Positions 45,557 to 58,104 of a DNA stretch of 64,000 bases are shown piece after piece. Origin of the DNA: Bipolaris cookei (Eukaryota; Ascomycota; Dothideomycetes; Pleosporales; Pleosporaceae); the NCBI GenBank assembly GCA_002286855.1, contig NRSV01000012.1, forward strand, positions 186,001 to 250,000, given 5' to 3'. Below the pieces are notes generated by a model that was not told the DNA's origin, did no database searches, and saw only the letters and a list, made by a program, of their open reading frames with translations. Both the position numbers and the translations under genes were made by a program. Numbering within the stretch: position 1 is the stretch's first letter; every line of letters begins with the position of its first letter.

Positions 45557-47106
45557 GTTCTTGACAGACTTTACGTCAGCTCGGGCATTCTCCGGGAGGA
45601 CTAGTTGTAGCGGAGGGGCGGGATCAGCAGTAGCGTCCGCCGTGGGTAGGAAGGGACAAGAAGGCTGGGTTGCTGCACCAGCTCTCGGGCAGACTGTGTA
45701 TTCATATGCAGTCACATGAGGGCACAGTGTCTGCAAAAAAAAGGCAAAGAAGCGTGGCAGGATGGAAAAGTTAGGTAGATAAGCAGCACGGAGGGATGGG
45801 GTCGCTAAAGTGGAGCTGAAGCTGGGGGAGGTGGGCAGCTACTTGGCTAGCGCAGTGGCTATCAAGCGGGCTTGGGAACCAGTCGTGGGGAACACCAAAG
45901 TGAAGAGCATCGTGAAGCATGCGCGAGCCGGAGCTTGCGGCTTGTGGTGTTGCCCAAGCCGATAGCACTGTGCTTGCCAGGTCTACGCGTCTATGTACTC
46001 GAGTCTAGACAGGCGTGCGACAGCATCGAAGGAGTCCAGAACGCGGTGTTGTTTGGGACGTGGTGCAGACGTGATCGCCGCCATTCTGTAACCAGGACCC
46101 TGCGCTTGTCCGCCGGCCTGTTGAACCGCTCCACAAACGGCCCTCAGCCTTGTGCCGGAAGCGACGCGAGACGGGTGGAGGCGGCGCTCGAGTGGGAGGG
46201 CCAGTACACATACCCAAGGAATACCCAAGGAAAGGGGGCGGCAATTTACGCTGGGTCAGTCTTGTGGGAGTAAATGTGTATGTGTATAATGTACTGACTA
46301 TACTACAGGATAAGTATACCGGCGACTCATGCTTGTGCGGGCATCAGGCCGCAGCCCGAGTCAGCGGCGTGTCTATCTCCATGGCTATCAATCGAAGTCA
46401 CGTGCTGTGTCGTCCAATCACAGCGGACCACCTTTTCCTGTGAACCAAGCGACGGGGGACTCTTGGATTTGCTTTTCACAAATCTTGTGCTGAGCATCTG
46501 GACATGGCACGTTAATTGGGGCGCGGACATGAGCGATGCGGCTCCGCGTTCTAGAAACCGGGCACGGCTCGCTCTGGTGGGGGCGTGGGAAAGTAGAGGC
46601 GAGCGGTCCGCAATAGCGTCATCAGTTAGTTGGTGCCGGTTGTGCCATGGAGAAAGAGAGGCGCGTGTCGGGCAGCACAAAAGAGAACAAGGACGATCAA
46701 TAAGTAAGTATGTACATGGACATGTACACAGATGGCGTATTGTACTAGTATGGGTATCATAGACATGTCAGACTGGCGTCGTGGCGGCGGCGGCTGTGCT
46801 AGAGCTGCAGCTAATGAGCGGACGTCATCTTCTGATCGCCCTGATGCGGCACAGGGACCGCGCAGCTGCAACCTCTCCACCCAACAGCCATCCAGGCCTG
46901 CTGCTCGCCTGGCAGACAGGGATATCTGCCATGCTTGACGTGCATGTGTGCAGCCCGCCTGTTGTGCCCAGCCCCTGCTCCCCTTATGTACTATATCCCC
47001 TCCGCCATGCATCGTCGTTGTTGTGATTGTTGCTGTCGTTGTCGCTGTCGCTGTCGCTGTCGCTGTCGCCGCCACCGCCGGTATGCTGCCAAGGCTGCAC
47101 ACTGAT
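45557..47106. other. Divergent intergenic region; no gene seen
   Basis: 1.5 kb between the Zn2Cys6 start and the start of the next gene. Open frames on both strands (for example 46626-47213 minus) are low complexity and unsupported. Confidence 0.5.
47041..47070. repeat. Tandem hexamer (GTCGCT)n before the 993-aa gene
   Basis: Four perfect GTCGCT copies and one GTCGCC, with a degenerate copy before them, ending 37 bp upstream of the start codon at 47107. It lies in the presumed 5' leader. Confidence 0.85.
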
Positions 47107-50100
47107 ATGATGAACGACAAGCCAGGCCCGCTCGTAAGGAGGGCAAGCAAGAGACAGAAGATTGCCAACTTCTTCAAATCATGGAAGCATCGCCAATCCC
47201 AGCCTCGCAACAAGACAATGGTACGCTGACCACGACTCTGCTATGCCAAACACTACAACACCGGCCCGCTAATGTCATCTTCCCTCTGCAGGCACCCACC
47301 AAGCACGTCGATGACACTGGCCCGACCCCGCCACCCGTACACACCACCGCCCCCGACCATGGTAGCAATACCCCCCATGGCCTACCAACACCCAAACCCA
47401 CACCCACACCCACACCACACTTGCAATCACTACCACAACCACTCCCACAATCACCACCACCGCAAGACACTAGCCCGCACCAGACCGACCCCTTGACTGC
47501 CACCCAGCTTCACGTCCTTTTTGCCGGCGCCCCGCAATTCCGAATCGCAAAGGTCAACGGCCGCCGCACACCCACAGCCTCGTTTCCTTGGAGCGTCCAG
47601 GCTGCCACCAAGGATGCGACTGACGTTGCCCCTCTTGCGGAGCCTGCCTTCTCCGCTGCAACCCTGCACAAACACACTCTCAAGGCCCAGCCCCTTTGCG
47701 AGACCCCGAAAGAGTACAATGGATATGCAGTCGACGCGGTTGAAACCCCTTCTATGCTTGGCATTCAGGGCATCGAGCCTGGAACAATTGGCTTCGCCCA
47801 CTTTCTCGAGTTGCCCGAGTCTGATGTCCTTCTTAGCCAAGCCCAAGCATCCCAATCAGCCGCCGACTCGGTCGAGGCGACCAAGAACAAGGAATTGCTG
47901 CACACTAACCCGGAGCGTCTGGGTATCCGTTCAATCGACCTCCGCCTGATATACGACCGCTTGGGCGAGTTTCAGGACATGTACGAAGCATTTCATGATA
48001 GCCCTGAGCCCATGACTATTCTCAACACTCAGACGTCTGGGGACTTGTACGCCAACTTGTTCACCAAGTTCCTGACCCCACCTGGCTACGACGGCGCTAC
48101 CGACGATCCTACTGGAATGCAAACACAGATTGCCGCCTTACTTAGGGTTCTGGACTTGAAGGGAATTTGGTACGATTTTAGCTTGGTAGAGTGGAGGATT
48201 AGGCTGGGCCAGATATTGTGGAGTGAACCAGAGCTGGTACCTGAGCACGAGCAAGACACACAACCCTTGTGGACTGAGCGCGAGATTCTGCTCCTCCAAA
48301 TCACCTTGGCGTGCGAGCTGCTGCTCCGACTCGATGCCTTCACAAACGCCGACGCCGCCGATGCTGCTGTCCGACTGCACATCAACCCCCAAGACATCGA
48401 AGCGTTTCTTCAGTTCAAACCTCAAAAGATTGATTGGGATCTGGTCCTTGCCCGCACATTTCTAGACAACATTGCCATCATGGGAGGCACCCAAACGCCT
48501 CCTAAACCCAAGTCGGGTGGCTTACTATACCTGTTCGCTGAGAATGCCCACCACGAGTTGCCTCAATCAGACCTCATTTTGTTTCCGCAGCACCAGACGC
48601 GGCAGATCTCCGGCCTTCTTCACTTTGCCACTGTTATACAGTGGCCTGGCCTGGACGTCGTGTCCGCCCAACTTGTTCGCAAGTTGGCGCCACAGATCAA
48701 GAGCGAGGACGCCACACCATCATCCCCATGCGGCAGGTCGACAAGCCCAGAATCTCCTTCTGGGATCAGTGTATATGCAACCCCTTTACAAACCCCGCCA
48801 GCCTCCAGCTTTCAAATGGAGAACTACTTTGGGCAAACTGCAAAGCCAGCGCTAGAGCGCAGCAACTCTCGAGCTTTCCACATGGCCCTCACCCCTACCT
48901 TGCCAGCTCTCGAAGACCAGTCCACAGCCTTTGTGAATAATGTTGGTGGTTGGCTTAGCCGGTCATACCTCACCGGACTCGTCCTTCCTGGAGAGGCCAT
49001 TTCGCACCTGCTCATTTCCACACTACTCGAGAATGATGAGATTGCCGTCGCAAACCTCGGTCACTCTGCCAATCTATATGGGGGTTTTACTTTTGGTGAT
49101 AGGACTTTTTGGAGCAAGAACTCTATCGTTGGGCGCATATTAGCTTGTGTGAAGGGTTCTGCAGAGTGCATGGGTTGGGTGTCTTGCCCAAAACTGCCGG
49201 AGAATCCAGTTGAACGCTGGTACTCTATTCACAGCGAGGTAATTCCCTACGAGAACCGCATACAGGAAAGAGATGGTTCCGATGTCGTCTCACGAGACTC
49301 TGCAATCGTGCCCGGAGATTCTACTACTTCTGCCAAGTCAGAGGATTTTGTACTTCCCCGGGATCTCGACCCGACGCCGACCTCTTCTCTTAGCTTTTCA
49401 CAGTGGGAGCTCGTCCCAATGAACGCCGATCTCATCGATGGGGACAGCCTGACAGGACCATACTCGGAAAGCGACATACACTCTCCAGCTATGACATTTG
49501 TTTCAGCCGACAGGTCGGTCAGTCACACGCTAACGCTTGCCTACGATATTCAGTTTGTAACTTCGTGGCCATGCACGCCAGCAGCATCTGGGCCTGCGTC
49601 TACGCATCGGCCAAGGGTTCTAAGACGCTCAGTCACAGGAACATTATCAAGATCTTCATCAAAACACAGCGAGACTATGTCCCGCCGCAACAGCCATGGC
49701 TTCGAGCCATTACTATCACATCCACCGGACGCCCCTACCAACGAACCAAAACGCATGTACGATGTGCCCGACGAAGCGGCTGGCGAAGGAATCGCAACAG
49801 GCAGCAAGCTTCTGGATGCGCACTTGCTCCACAAATTGTACTTGTACAAGATCATACCCGTAACCGACATTCTGGATCCAGACTTCCTCCTCCCCTTTGA
49901 ACTGCACACATCAAAGTCGAGCGAACGCATACTCGCCCTGTCCCAGAGTGATTATAGTGAAGCAGACACAATCCGTGAGACCAAGAAAGCAGTGCTTGTC
50001 CTCGACGCCCGCGCATCGTGGGATCTTGTGGTTCTCGCTCGAGCTTGGTGCGCGGAGAGGGGTCTCCATGCTCTTGTTAGCCGGGTGGGGAGAACGTGTC

Positions 50101-50159
50101 TCGCCTGTTCTATTCGTGAGGCGAGGGGGTTGGGGATTCATATTGTGATAAGGGTTTAG
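47107..50159 (+). CDS. Large unassigned fungal protein (993 aa)
   Basis: Exons 47107-47220 and 47292-50159 are joined in phase 0. The 71-bp intron has donor GTACGC, CTAAT and acceptor CTCTGCAG. The short first exon encodes a basic N-terminus (PLVRRASKRQKIANFFKSWK) that could be a nuclear or membrane-binding helix. A Pro/Thr/His-rich linker with TPTPTPH repeats follows, then a globular part (about residues 130-700) with helices such as LWTEREILLLQITLACELLL and HQTRQISGLLHFATVIQWPG, a Ser-rich disordered part (about 720-850), and a conserved-looking C-terminus (LLDAHLLHKLYLYKIIPVTD). I recognise no domain. Two ATGs lie in tandem at the start. Confidence 0.8.
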
Positions 50160-51346
50160 ATTGTATGGCTGGTGGTGATGACTATTCTTTTCGATTTACC
50201 TATTATTGATTTTTTTTAATCTGGGCTTTTTTTTAGTACCTGGCGTTTGCATATATTATGCAAGATACCCCCCGTCCCCCTTCCCAAGTTAAGATTGCAA
50301 ATTGGACATATATCTTTACTTTCGATTCTAATCAAAGTAGTTGTTGGCATGGCAAAGGCCTTGATTGAGTCAAACAACTGTAGTTGCATAAAACGGGAAG
50401 AAGAAGACTTGACTGGTTCGACTAGCTACTGGGCTATCGACGTAGCTATATACTCAGCAGTAGCAGACAAGGCTGCAGCTGCTGAAACGTGTGTTCCCTT
50501 GCTGAGACGCGTATGCCCTTGCTAGGATTTGTATGCCCGTACCAAGACCGAGATAAGACTGGTGTCGTCAGCTCGATTCCAATATATGTCCCAACAGTAG
50601 TATTTGCATAGAATTTATTTATGTGTTTTTTTTGTGACGATTCAGGTTGTGACATGAGATATTTGGGATACTACTGACTCGCACGTTCATTTTTTTATTT
50701 TGGCCTTCTCGTATTCCGTTCTATGAATAACACCATGGTTTCGTGGCTTTCTCCTCTTAGAGCGAGGCTGTGTTGAATTAATTTGTGGCATTGCGCTGGT
50801 CGCCTTGTAAAAAATGTGTTGGGACCCCTCGCGCCTCGGTACCAGTAGTGCTAACGAGCTTAATCAGGGGCGTGTGGGCTGCCCAAGGGGAGAAATGAAC
50901 TTACTAGTTGCACATGCCCTCTTTTTTTTTGTTCCCCAGACACTTTGACGCATCTTTTTTATTCTTGTCTTATTGGAGAATTTTCGACATTTTGAAAAAC
51001 GAGTGATAACGTCATTGATCGTGGGAGTTGTTGTTTTGCATGGTTTGCATGGTGCTGGTGTAGGAACTCGATCCTTTTTGTTTTTTTGTTCTTGTGTTTT
51101 TTTTTTCTTTAAAAAAAGGGGGGGTTGGCAGGGGGCTCTGCTGCTATTGTTGCGCAAGTACTACGTACGTCTGATCACGGGATTAACGACGCAAACATAT
51201 CGCATTACCATCACTATCAACTATCAGACTACATTTGGGTATATCGACACCAGCCACACACTATAGAGCTTCCCGCCTCTCGCCCCCACCTTTGAAAAAG
51301 AAAACAAGAGATCGGAAAACGGGAAACGGGAAACGGTTAAACGAAA
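50160..51346. other. Intergenic; AT-rich, no gene seen
   Basis: 1.2 kb with T- and A-runs (for example 51095-51118) and short frames without support. Confidence 0.5.
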
Positions 51347-51583
51347 ATGAACTACGCACCCATGAACGAACCCACCACCGACCTCGAGGACTCGGGCGGG
51401 CCCGGTGCATCAAGTAGTCAGGAAGATTGCTGTTCGTGCTGCATCAGGAACTTTGATTGCACGCTTGCGGGGCCCTGGTGCATCGAGGCGTGGGTGGCAT
51501 GTTTTTCAATCATTGGGCGGTGTCTTGGGGAGGCCATGGGGTGTTGTGGCGAGTGTGCTGATTGTTGTAGTTGCTGTAGGTGA
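51347..51583 (+). CDS. Small cysteine-rich protein (78 aa, 15 Cys)
   Basis: An ATG in good context (AACGAAAATGAAC) opens a 78-codon frame. The first 26 residues are acidic and Ser/Gly/Pro-rich. The rest holds 15 Cys, bounded at both ends by the same motif (EDCCSCC near residue 28 and ADCCSCC at the end), with CTLAGPWC, WVACFSIIGRC and GCCGEC between. There is no signal peptide, so it is probably cytoplasmic or membrane-attached, with the central part mildly hydrophobic. Paired cysteines could be palmitoylated or bind metal; this is inference. The stop overlaps a good donor (TGTAG|GTGAGC), so a further exon is possible. A GGGAAAC triplet repeat (about 51317-51336) precedes the start. Family unknown. 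Confidence 0.6.
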   Translation: MNYAPMNEPTTDLEDSGGPGASSSQEDCCSCCIRNFDCTLAGPWCIEAWVACFSIIGRCLGEAMGCCGECADCCSCCR

Positions 51584-52492
51584 GCAAGCTGGGGGGAAGA
51601 GTAGGTAGGAGGGGGGAGGGGGGAGGAGGAAAGGATATATTGTGGATTTAAGCATTTTTGGGGGTGGGAAAGGGATGGGTTTGTGGTGCCATTGGGCTAA
51701 GAGTTGGAGTGCGAAACTCAGGGATGCGGGTTTTGCTGCTGGTAGTTGACGATTGGTGTACACTCACTCTCACGGCCCTAGGGACAATGTGCTGTTGCAT
51801 CGCAGATGGCGCGGTGTTTATAGAGCGGATGGCGTGCGCGTCTCCCATTCAGTTTGCCCTTCCTCTTCTCCAGCGCATGCGCGGTGGTGTCTTGCAAAAT
51901 CGAGACTGGAACTGCGCAGATTACACTTAACTAAATCGACCGTTACTCGACAGGGAGATATGTAGAATCGGGCCAAACGAAACATCAAATTTTCATGGAG
52001 ATCCCACGTCCATATCTCAACAACAAACACCATCTACGCAAGCTACTATCCATAAAATCACATCATGTAAACCAATGAATTAGACCACCAGCAACAAAGT
52101 CTGCATCTACAAAAAAATCACTCCAAGTCCAAACTCATGAAGAATGACATGCTAGCTAGCGAGCGTATATACATACAAAACATGACGATTACGAATATAT
52201 TAACAAGAAGGAGGACTTCCACATCAAACCATTGCCACCAATTTCATACATGCATGCAGAAGTGAGATGCGAGAAAGAAAGCAAAAAACAAAAAACGAGG
52301 GTATACGGAAAGCCAAGGGTATCTCGTAGTATAGGCTTTGCTCTTGAGCGAATAGTGACGAAAGCGAATGCAAGTGTGTAGACTCGAAAGAGGTACAATG
52401 CTTGGAAAAAAAAGAAAAAAAATCGAAGATGTGAAAAGAGAAAAAAGTATTGATATGCATCGTTGTAAATGGCGATATCACCAGATACAATT
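51584..52492. other. Intergenic; no gene seen
   Basis: 0.9 kb between the Cys-rich frame and the stop of the F-box gene. A G-rich tract at about 51590-51630 fits four short G-runs. It could hold further exons of the Cys-rich gene. Confidence 0.45.
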
Positions 52493-55400
52493 TTATGCCT
52501 TTTGGTTAAGCAACAACTCCACCGCGCAGTCAACTCTGAGCCCGGACCCCAGATCTGTCATGCGCAGCGCGTCTCTTGCCTGTTCGGGCGTAAACCCCAT
52601 TTCTACGATGCGGTAAATCGCTTTTTCGGCAGTATTCTCGTGGCTGGCGCTCGAGTAGATGGACTGCTGGCGCTCGTGCTGCTGGAAGATGGCGCTTCGA
52701 GGACTGGCAGATGAGCTGAGGTCGCTGTCGTGGCTCTCTTTGTGTTGATGGAAGACAAGACGGTTGGGTGGGGCTGTCACTGGGGATAGGGGGTGGTGAG
52801 AAGGTACGTCTTCAAGGATTGAAGGCATCGAGATGCTTGTGCCGCCGGCTTGCCAGTCGCGTGTGTTGGATGCTGTCGTGGTTGAGGGAGTTGGGAGAAG
52901 AGGCTCTGCGATCATGCGGCGGGGTGGTGAACCGATGCTAGAGATGGCATCCAAGGTGTACAGGTCACGGTTGTTCTGGAAGGTGGACACTGACGGGGAC
53001 GGGAGAAGAGGGCTTGCTGCTGTTCTCCATTGAGGCGACGCTACATTTTCTTCAACGGATGGCAGACCTGAGACTACACTGCGTTGGTCGAGAGCAGGTA
53101 TCGTCGAGGGAGCTGGGGTCGGCAGCAGCGGTCGAGCGACTATCCTTCGAGTTGGCGAAGGGGTTCTTGTTGCTGGGAGCTCCGACACGGAGTAATCTTC
53201 ATTGGGGATTGCTACTGATGATTTGAGGCCAGGCACATGAGTGACAATGTCGCCCATTGAGCCTTGTGTAGGAATCGGAGGACGAGTCAAGTTCCTGAGG
53301 ACAGTATCCCAGTCCGACATGGGTCGTTCTTGCGACATGGAAATCGTCGGGCCGGGTCCACCGCTTTTCTTGCGCTGATGGAGTTCACTGATATGCTTTT
53401 GGATGCGCATCTTGGATTGCTCGCGCTGGACGTCGCGGGTAGATATCTTTGCGTAGGTATGTGCTATCTTGTCTTCATAGATGCGAGAAGCAGCTTCTCG
53501 GAGAAACTTGCGACGAGTATTTCCAGGAGTTGGAGGCTTCCAATTGACCCAGCCGTTCTCGGCAGCAATGGTAAAGCCTTTGGGGTCGGAAGGGTGGTAG
53601 GGTCCAGTTAGTTTCAGGATAGCGGTTGGACCAAAGGTCATAAGGTAGTAACACCATTCATCTGAAAGAATTAGTTATTGAGCAGGTCTGAGAACGGAGT
53701 AACATACCGAGCATCATCTCTTCGCCATCAATATCTCCGCCTCGAATTTCTGTGTCATCGTATATTCCTGCCTGGCGTGCTTGGACTGTTCGGCCTTCGA
53801 AGCTTTGCAAGAGCACTGCCAAACAGTTCCATAACTCCATAATGTCAAAGAGCTGCTCGGCACTGAGCCCACCTTCATTACCCTTGCCAAAACTTTCGGA
53901 AGCACCGACCAGCGTATCATTCATGAAATCCGTGCCCGAAATGCTGAAAGTGCAAGTTTCCTGATGGGCTATTGCTCCTCCATTCAGCCAGTCCATTTGC
54001 GCAACAAGGTCATCCTCTCGACCTTTGCCCGAGCCGAAGATTGTGCAAAATGTCCATATGCGCCATAACGCGTCGTCTACCCTGGCTGATTCTGATGGAT
54101 TCGCACTCATGAGCGCAACCGATATCTCTGGTCGCACAAACGACTGGCACTTTTCCAAAATCTCCAGCTTGATGGCGCGAATCACTTGAATGTCTTGTTT
54201 CTGGAGCTGCAAGTACGACGTAGGAGAGTATTCCTCTTCGGGCCGCGTCATCTCGAGATCGTGTGCATGCAAACTGTCATGGCCGGGGAACGCGATTTCC
54301 CGAAACTCCCATGCCGGAGGGGACATGGCTCGAAGAGTCGACTTGATGAGATCAAGTTCATGGCGCTTGAAAACTCGGTAAAAGCCATGGTTGACAAGAG
54401 CAGCAGCGAAAAGATCGTCAAAGTGACTTAGGTGCTGGAAGATGTTCAGAATGAGAGACTCGGCTCCAGCGGGGGAGATGATCGGGTCGGTAGTATTTCT
54501 TTCAGCCGCGTTGGCATCGTTCCGTGGATTTGGGACCTGGGACAACACCATGTCTGCGCTTGCCCTTCTGTACTTTGGAATTATGAGCGTTAGCGTCTTG
54601 CTCGCCTTGGAGCGCCCTCTTCGGACCTGCGAAGCAATGTGGTTGTGTGGAAGGCGAGATAACTTCATGTTCCTATTCGCTGACTGGCGTTTACTGGATT
54701 TGCGAGGCAAGGGAGGAGGAGAACCGAGATGTTCACTTGATGCCGATTCTGTGAGAGACATCTGTACATTGTCGCCCTCAGTTGAAGGGTGAAGTGCATT
54801 CCACTGGAAAAGATTGACTTCTGCAAGGGGGGTCCTATCTTGATCAAGTTCCGCCCCAAGGTCGCCAATGCTCTCGAACGAAGCCAATTGCTGATGCAGA
54901 TCGCATTCGGCCTCGCTGAGAGTGGGGCTACAAGGCCCTCGCTCAATGACCGACGAATGCCTGGCCTCGCTGTGATGAATGGCTTGTGTCTGTAAGACGA
55001 GACGCGGGCTCGGGGCTGGACGTCGCCGCGGACTATTCCGTTTGGAGGACTTGCGCTCTATTTTTGGTTCGCAAGTTTCGGCGTTATGCGGGGTATTACA
55101 GGATGCATGAGTTCCATGGGTAGCTCGAAAGACTGCACCCTCTGAGTTGGAGGGCTGATGCATATATCTTCGGGGCGGTTCGATTGGCGGTGCTTTTCGT
55201 TGGACTTCCTTGTTGCTGAACGCTGCGTCCGGCTTTCCTTGTTTTGGAGGGTTGTCGGTTTCGAAGCTTGTCTCTGAGGACCGGTAGCTGCGTAATGACG
55301 ACACCTCGCTCTCTTGGGAATAAACCGAGCAACTATAAATTGATGTGTGTACAATTCCAGCCACACCTTTGGGGTGCCGTGGTTTGGAAGATACTGCAGG

Positions 55401-55979
55401 AGAAGTTTGACTAGTCGTTTGTTTTGAGTGCTGGGAAGTAAGCGGCGTTTGCAACTGAGTCCACATGCATTTGTTGCCTGCTATTGGGGGCGAAATAGAG
55501 TATCTGCTTCTCAGCTCACCAAAAGTGGTTTCGAAGAACGGGAGTGGCGGGAGTGGCTGGTTGCATCTCCCGCTGGGGATTGTTGCATGCATCTTAGATT
55601 TCGCCTGTCCGTTTGTGCCTTGGGTGTTCTTGTTGCTGTCGAGAGTAACGATCTCACCTCTTCTCTGCCATTGAATCTTGCCGTCTTTGTATGTCCCGAT
55701 TATCGAGGCCTGGCTATCGAATGATTTCGACTTTTTAGAAGTGCGTTTGGTTGCTGTTGGCTTCGCGGCGTGCTTCTTGCGCCATATGGTTGTGGACTTT
55801 GTTGAAGTTGTGCCAGAAGTTACCGATGAAGGCGACTTGATATCATCAGTGAACAAGTGCTCTGGTACCGCTAATTCCTGCGCCTCCAAGTGTACACCTT
55901 TTTCGTTTTCGGGATTTGCTGGGACTGCCCGTAAAGCCGTAGTTGACTTGGAGTTTTTACCTCTGAGCAACAACAACAT
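52493..55979 (-). CDS. F-box protein with C-terminal UBA domain
   Basis: Exons 55979-53708 and 53661-52493, with a 46-bp intron (GTATGT...CTAAT...TTTCAG), give 1146 aa. The N-terminal half is Ser/Pro/basic-rich and likely disordered. An F-box lies near the end of the first exon (SPAGAESLILNIFQHLSHFD, then ALVNHGFYRVFKRHELDLI), followed by a helical region reading WRIWTFCTIFGSG. After the junction comes WCYYLMTFGPTAIL, then three copies of a roughly 21-residue repeat centred on PLLPTP/PLLPSP (about residues 930-1040). The last 45 residues are a UBA domain (AIYRIVEMGFTPEQARDALR). The F-box should link to Skp1-cullin ligase and the UBA should bind ubiquitin. The frame stays open upstream to 56252, with another ATG at 56171, so the start is uncertain. 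Confidence 0.85.
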
Positions 55980-57496
55980 CCTCCTTTTAAGTGCGCCTCG
56001 ACAGGCGTAGCATTCGCAATTTGATGACACGGGGTAGGATAGTGCGAAGAGTTGTAATGCAGAAAGACGGGGGGTGAAACATTCAGTACTAGTAGAGAAA
56101 CATAAATTCTGAAAGAAGTCGCCCTTTCGGAGTGCAGCGGAATATACAGTATGCCCATGGTGGCAGGGCATGGCCTGTATACTATTACTGCCCCAAGTCA
56201 AAATAGCAATGACTCCATTCAGGCGCCACTTGACACGTCCGGGGCCGAGCAACGGTAACTATGGTGGGGCTTCGGACATACCATGCATCGCACGGCGTGG
56301 CCAGAGCTGAGGTGAGATGAGCCCGCAACCAACTTTTCTGGGTACACCACCAAGGTTCACGAATGGGCGAGGCGGTTACTCGTTTCCATTCACCATGAGG
56401 AGTAATCTATTGCATACAATCAAAATCCTCAATACGAGTAAGTTCACACAATTAGAAGATCAATTGCTATTAAAATTTCCTGAATTGCAAAGATTCAGAA
56501 TCAGATTCATGCAAGTTTGGTGTGGTTCGTCGGTTTCAATCATCGGGCGCCGGCAAGGATCGCGTTATGTGTCGTGCATGGCAGTGCTGCGCTAAATTGG
56601 TGCCCCAGAGTTGAGATAAGACTACTGGACTTGGCATCATGCTGCTGCGCCATCTCGATTGTCCTATAAATGTATACTACAGACCCCATGTAAGCTTTAG
56701 ATGGCACATCACGCCTATTTGTTTCACATTCTCAAATCCAGCGTCGCTTGCCTCACATACTAACCCTTTAGTATGCAAACACCACTTGGCTCTGTAGAAC
56801 GTTTTTACGACGGCCGTGCCAGATATGGAGCCACTTCGGGCCGTCGTAGTATTAGAGCCGAGACGGCATCGTAACTTTTCTGTCTGTGGGTAGAATGATC
56901 TAGCGTGTGTTTAAAGATCAACATTGTTACATGCTCATCTGTAGTAACAAGACTGCGCGATTTCAAATAAATCATTCGGTGAAATGTCACTGGTAGGGTG
57001 TCCTGTTAGCAATACTCATTGAGTTGACATTCAGCAAAAGTTTGAGCGAGAAACAACCTCGCCGATGTACTCGGCGGCCTGAACTGCTAAAAACCCGATT
57101 TTGAATCAAGGCCTCGCAGATCCGGTTAAATGCATTCCAGAAGTTCTTAGTGAGCTTGATAAGTAAAAGGCCCCTATCAAGTGTGGAGGTGTACATCTCC
57201 ACAGTACTCAGGGCGCTTTGATCCACGAATTCTAGGATGGATATGCGCAATTTCCCCTTACTCATTTCCACACGTGGGATTATCGTCAGACCTTCATTCG
57301 CCAGCAGCTTGACCCATGGCAAGAAAGTAGGGTACTCGAGCAAACATGGGGAAAACACCTCTCTACATTGAGCGCTAGCAGTGACGAACAAGGCATGGCA
57401 CGTTCCGTATTCGGCGTATCTCGTTGAAATCTTGCCGTATTCTTCGTTGTTGTGGACCCTTCCCGGTTTTCATGACTAAATCGACAAATTAGCATG
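55980..57496. other. Intergenic with one unexplained open segment (minus, 56987-57455)
   Basis: The part up to about 56250 may be leader or N-terminal coding of the F-box gene. At 56987-57455 the minus strand is open for about 155 codons with normal-looking composition (for example FVDQSALSTVEMYTSTLDRG), but with no known motif and no clear start. It could be a 3' exon of the candidate gene just upstream or a fragment. Confidence 0.35.
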
Positions 57497-58104
57497 CTAG
57501 AATCGGGGGTGCGCGACTATCCAAGGGAGCCAAGCTTTTCTCAGCACAATGGAACAACGTTTCATTGAAGTGAGATTTGGAATGCTGCCTAGAGGAACTA
57601 CTGCTAGTTGTGCCAAAGACAAAGCCGGTATTTCCAAGCATATCAAGGAGTAGTATGCTTTTGGAGTCATCGTGCCGACTGAACGAGAGTGATGCAATAT
57701 TGTTAACAACACTGAAATCGGCAGCATTCCAGCAAGTACGTCAGACTAGCATAAATAGCGCAAAAGGATTCAAGATAGTATAGCTAGCTTTACAACATGA
57801 AACACGTATGTGTCCTTCCTTGTCTAGCCCAAGTATGGATCAGCAGATTGAGTAAGAATTGCGAAAGGTGCTCAAACTTACCGTTAACATCAATGGTGGA
57901 ATTATTCAAGAATCTTAGAATTAGTGCGCTCATGCGTTTCTTGGGACGTTTTTTTGGCAATCGCCTAGCCCATTGTCTCTTCACTGGAGAAGACATCGGT
58001 TGTGCACTGACAAATACCAATTGTTGGGACTGCGGAAGCTCCCGAAGCTCTACACTGAGACACAGAGCCCAGAAGCCCAGAAGCCCAACAGTGCTACTAG
58101 CCAT
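57497..58104 (-). CDS. Candidate small two-exon gene with signal-peptide-like start
   Basis: Exon 1 (58104-57882) starts with an ATG and a hydrophobic run (GLLGFWALCLSV) that could be a secretion signal. It then has a strongly basic segment (RRLPKKRPKKR) and ends at an excellent donor (AACG|GTAAGT). A 170-bp intron ends in GATTTCAG; exon 2 is 57711-57497. Together they give 145 aa in phase. A different frame of exon 2 (LLLDMLGNTGFVFGTTSSSS) looks more like real protein but is one base out of phase, so a frameshift or another splice form is possible. No family recognised. It could be a candidate secreted protein, a pseudogene or chance. Confidence 0.3.

Noticed and set aside
46626..47213. 195-codon minus frame upstream of and over the 993-aa gene start
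   Set aside because: It contains a poly Ala/Thr stretch that is only the reverse of the GTCGCT repeat, and it overlaps a supported exon.
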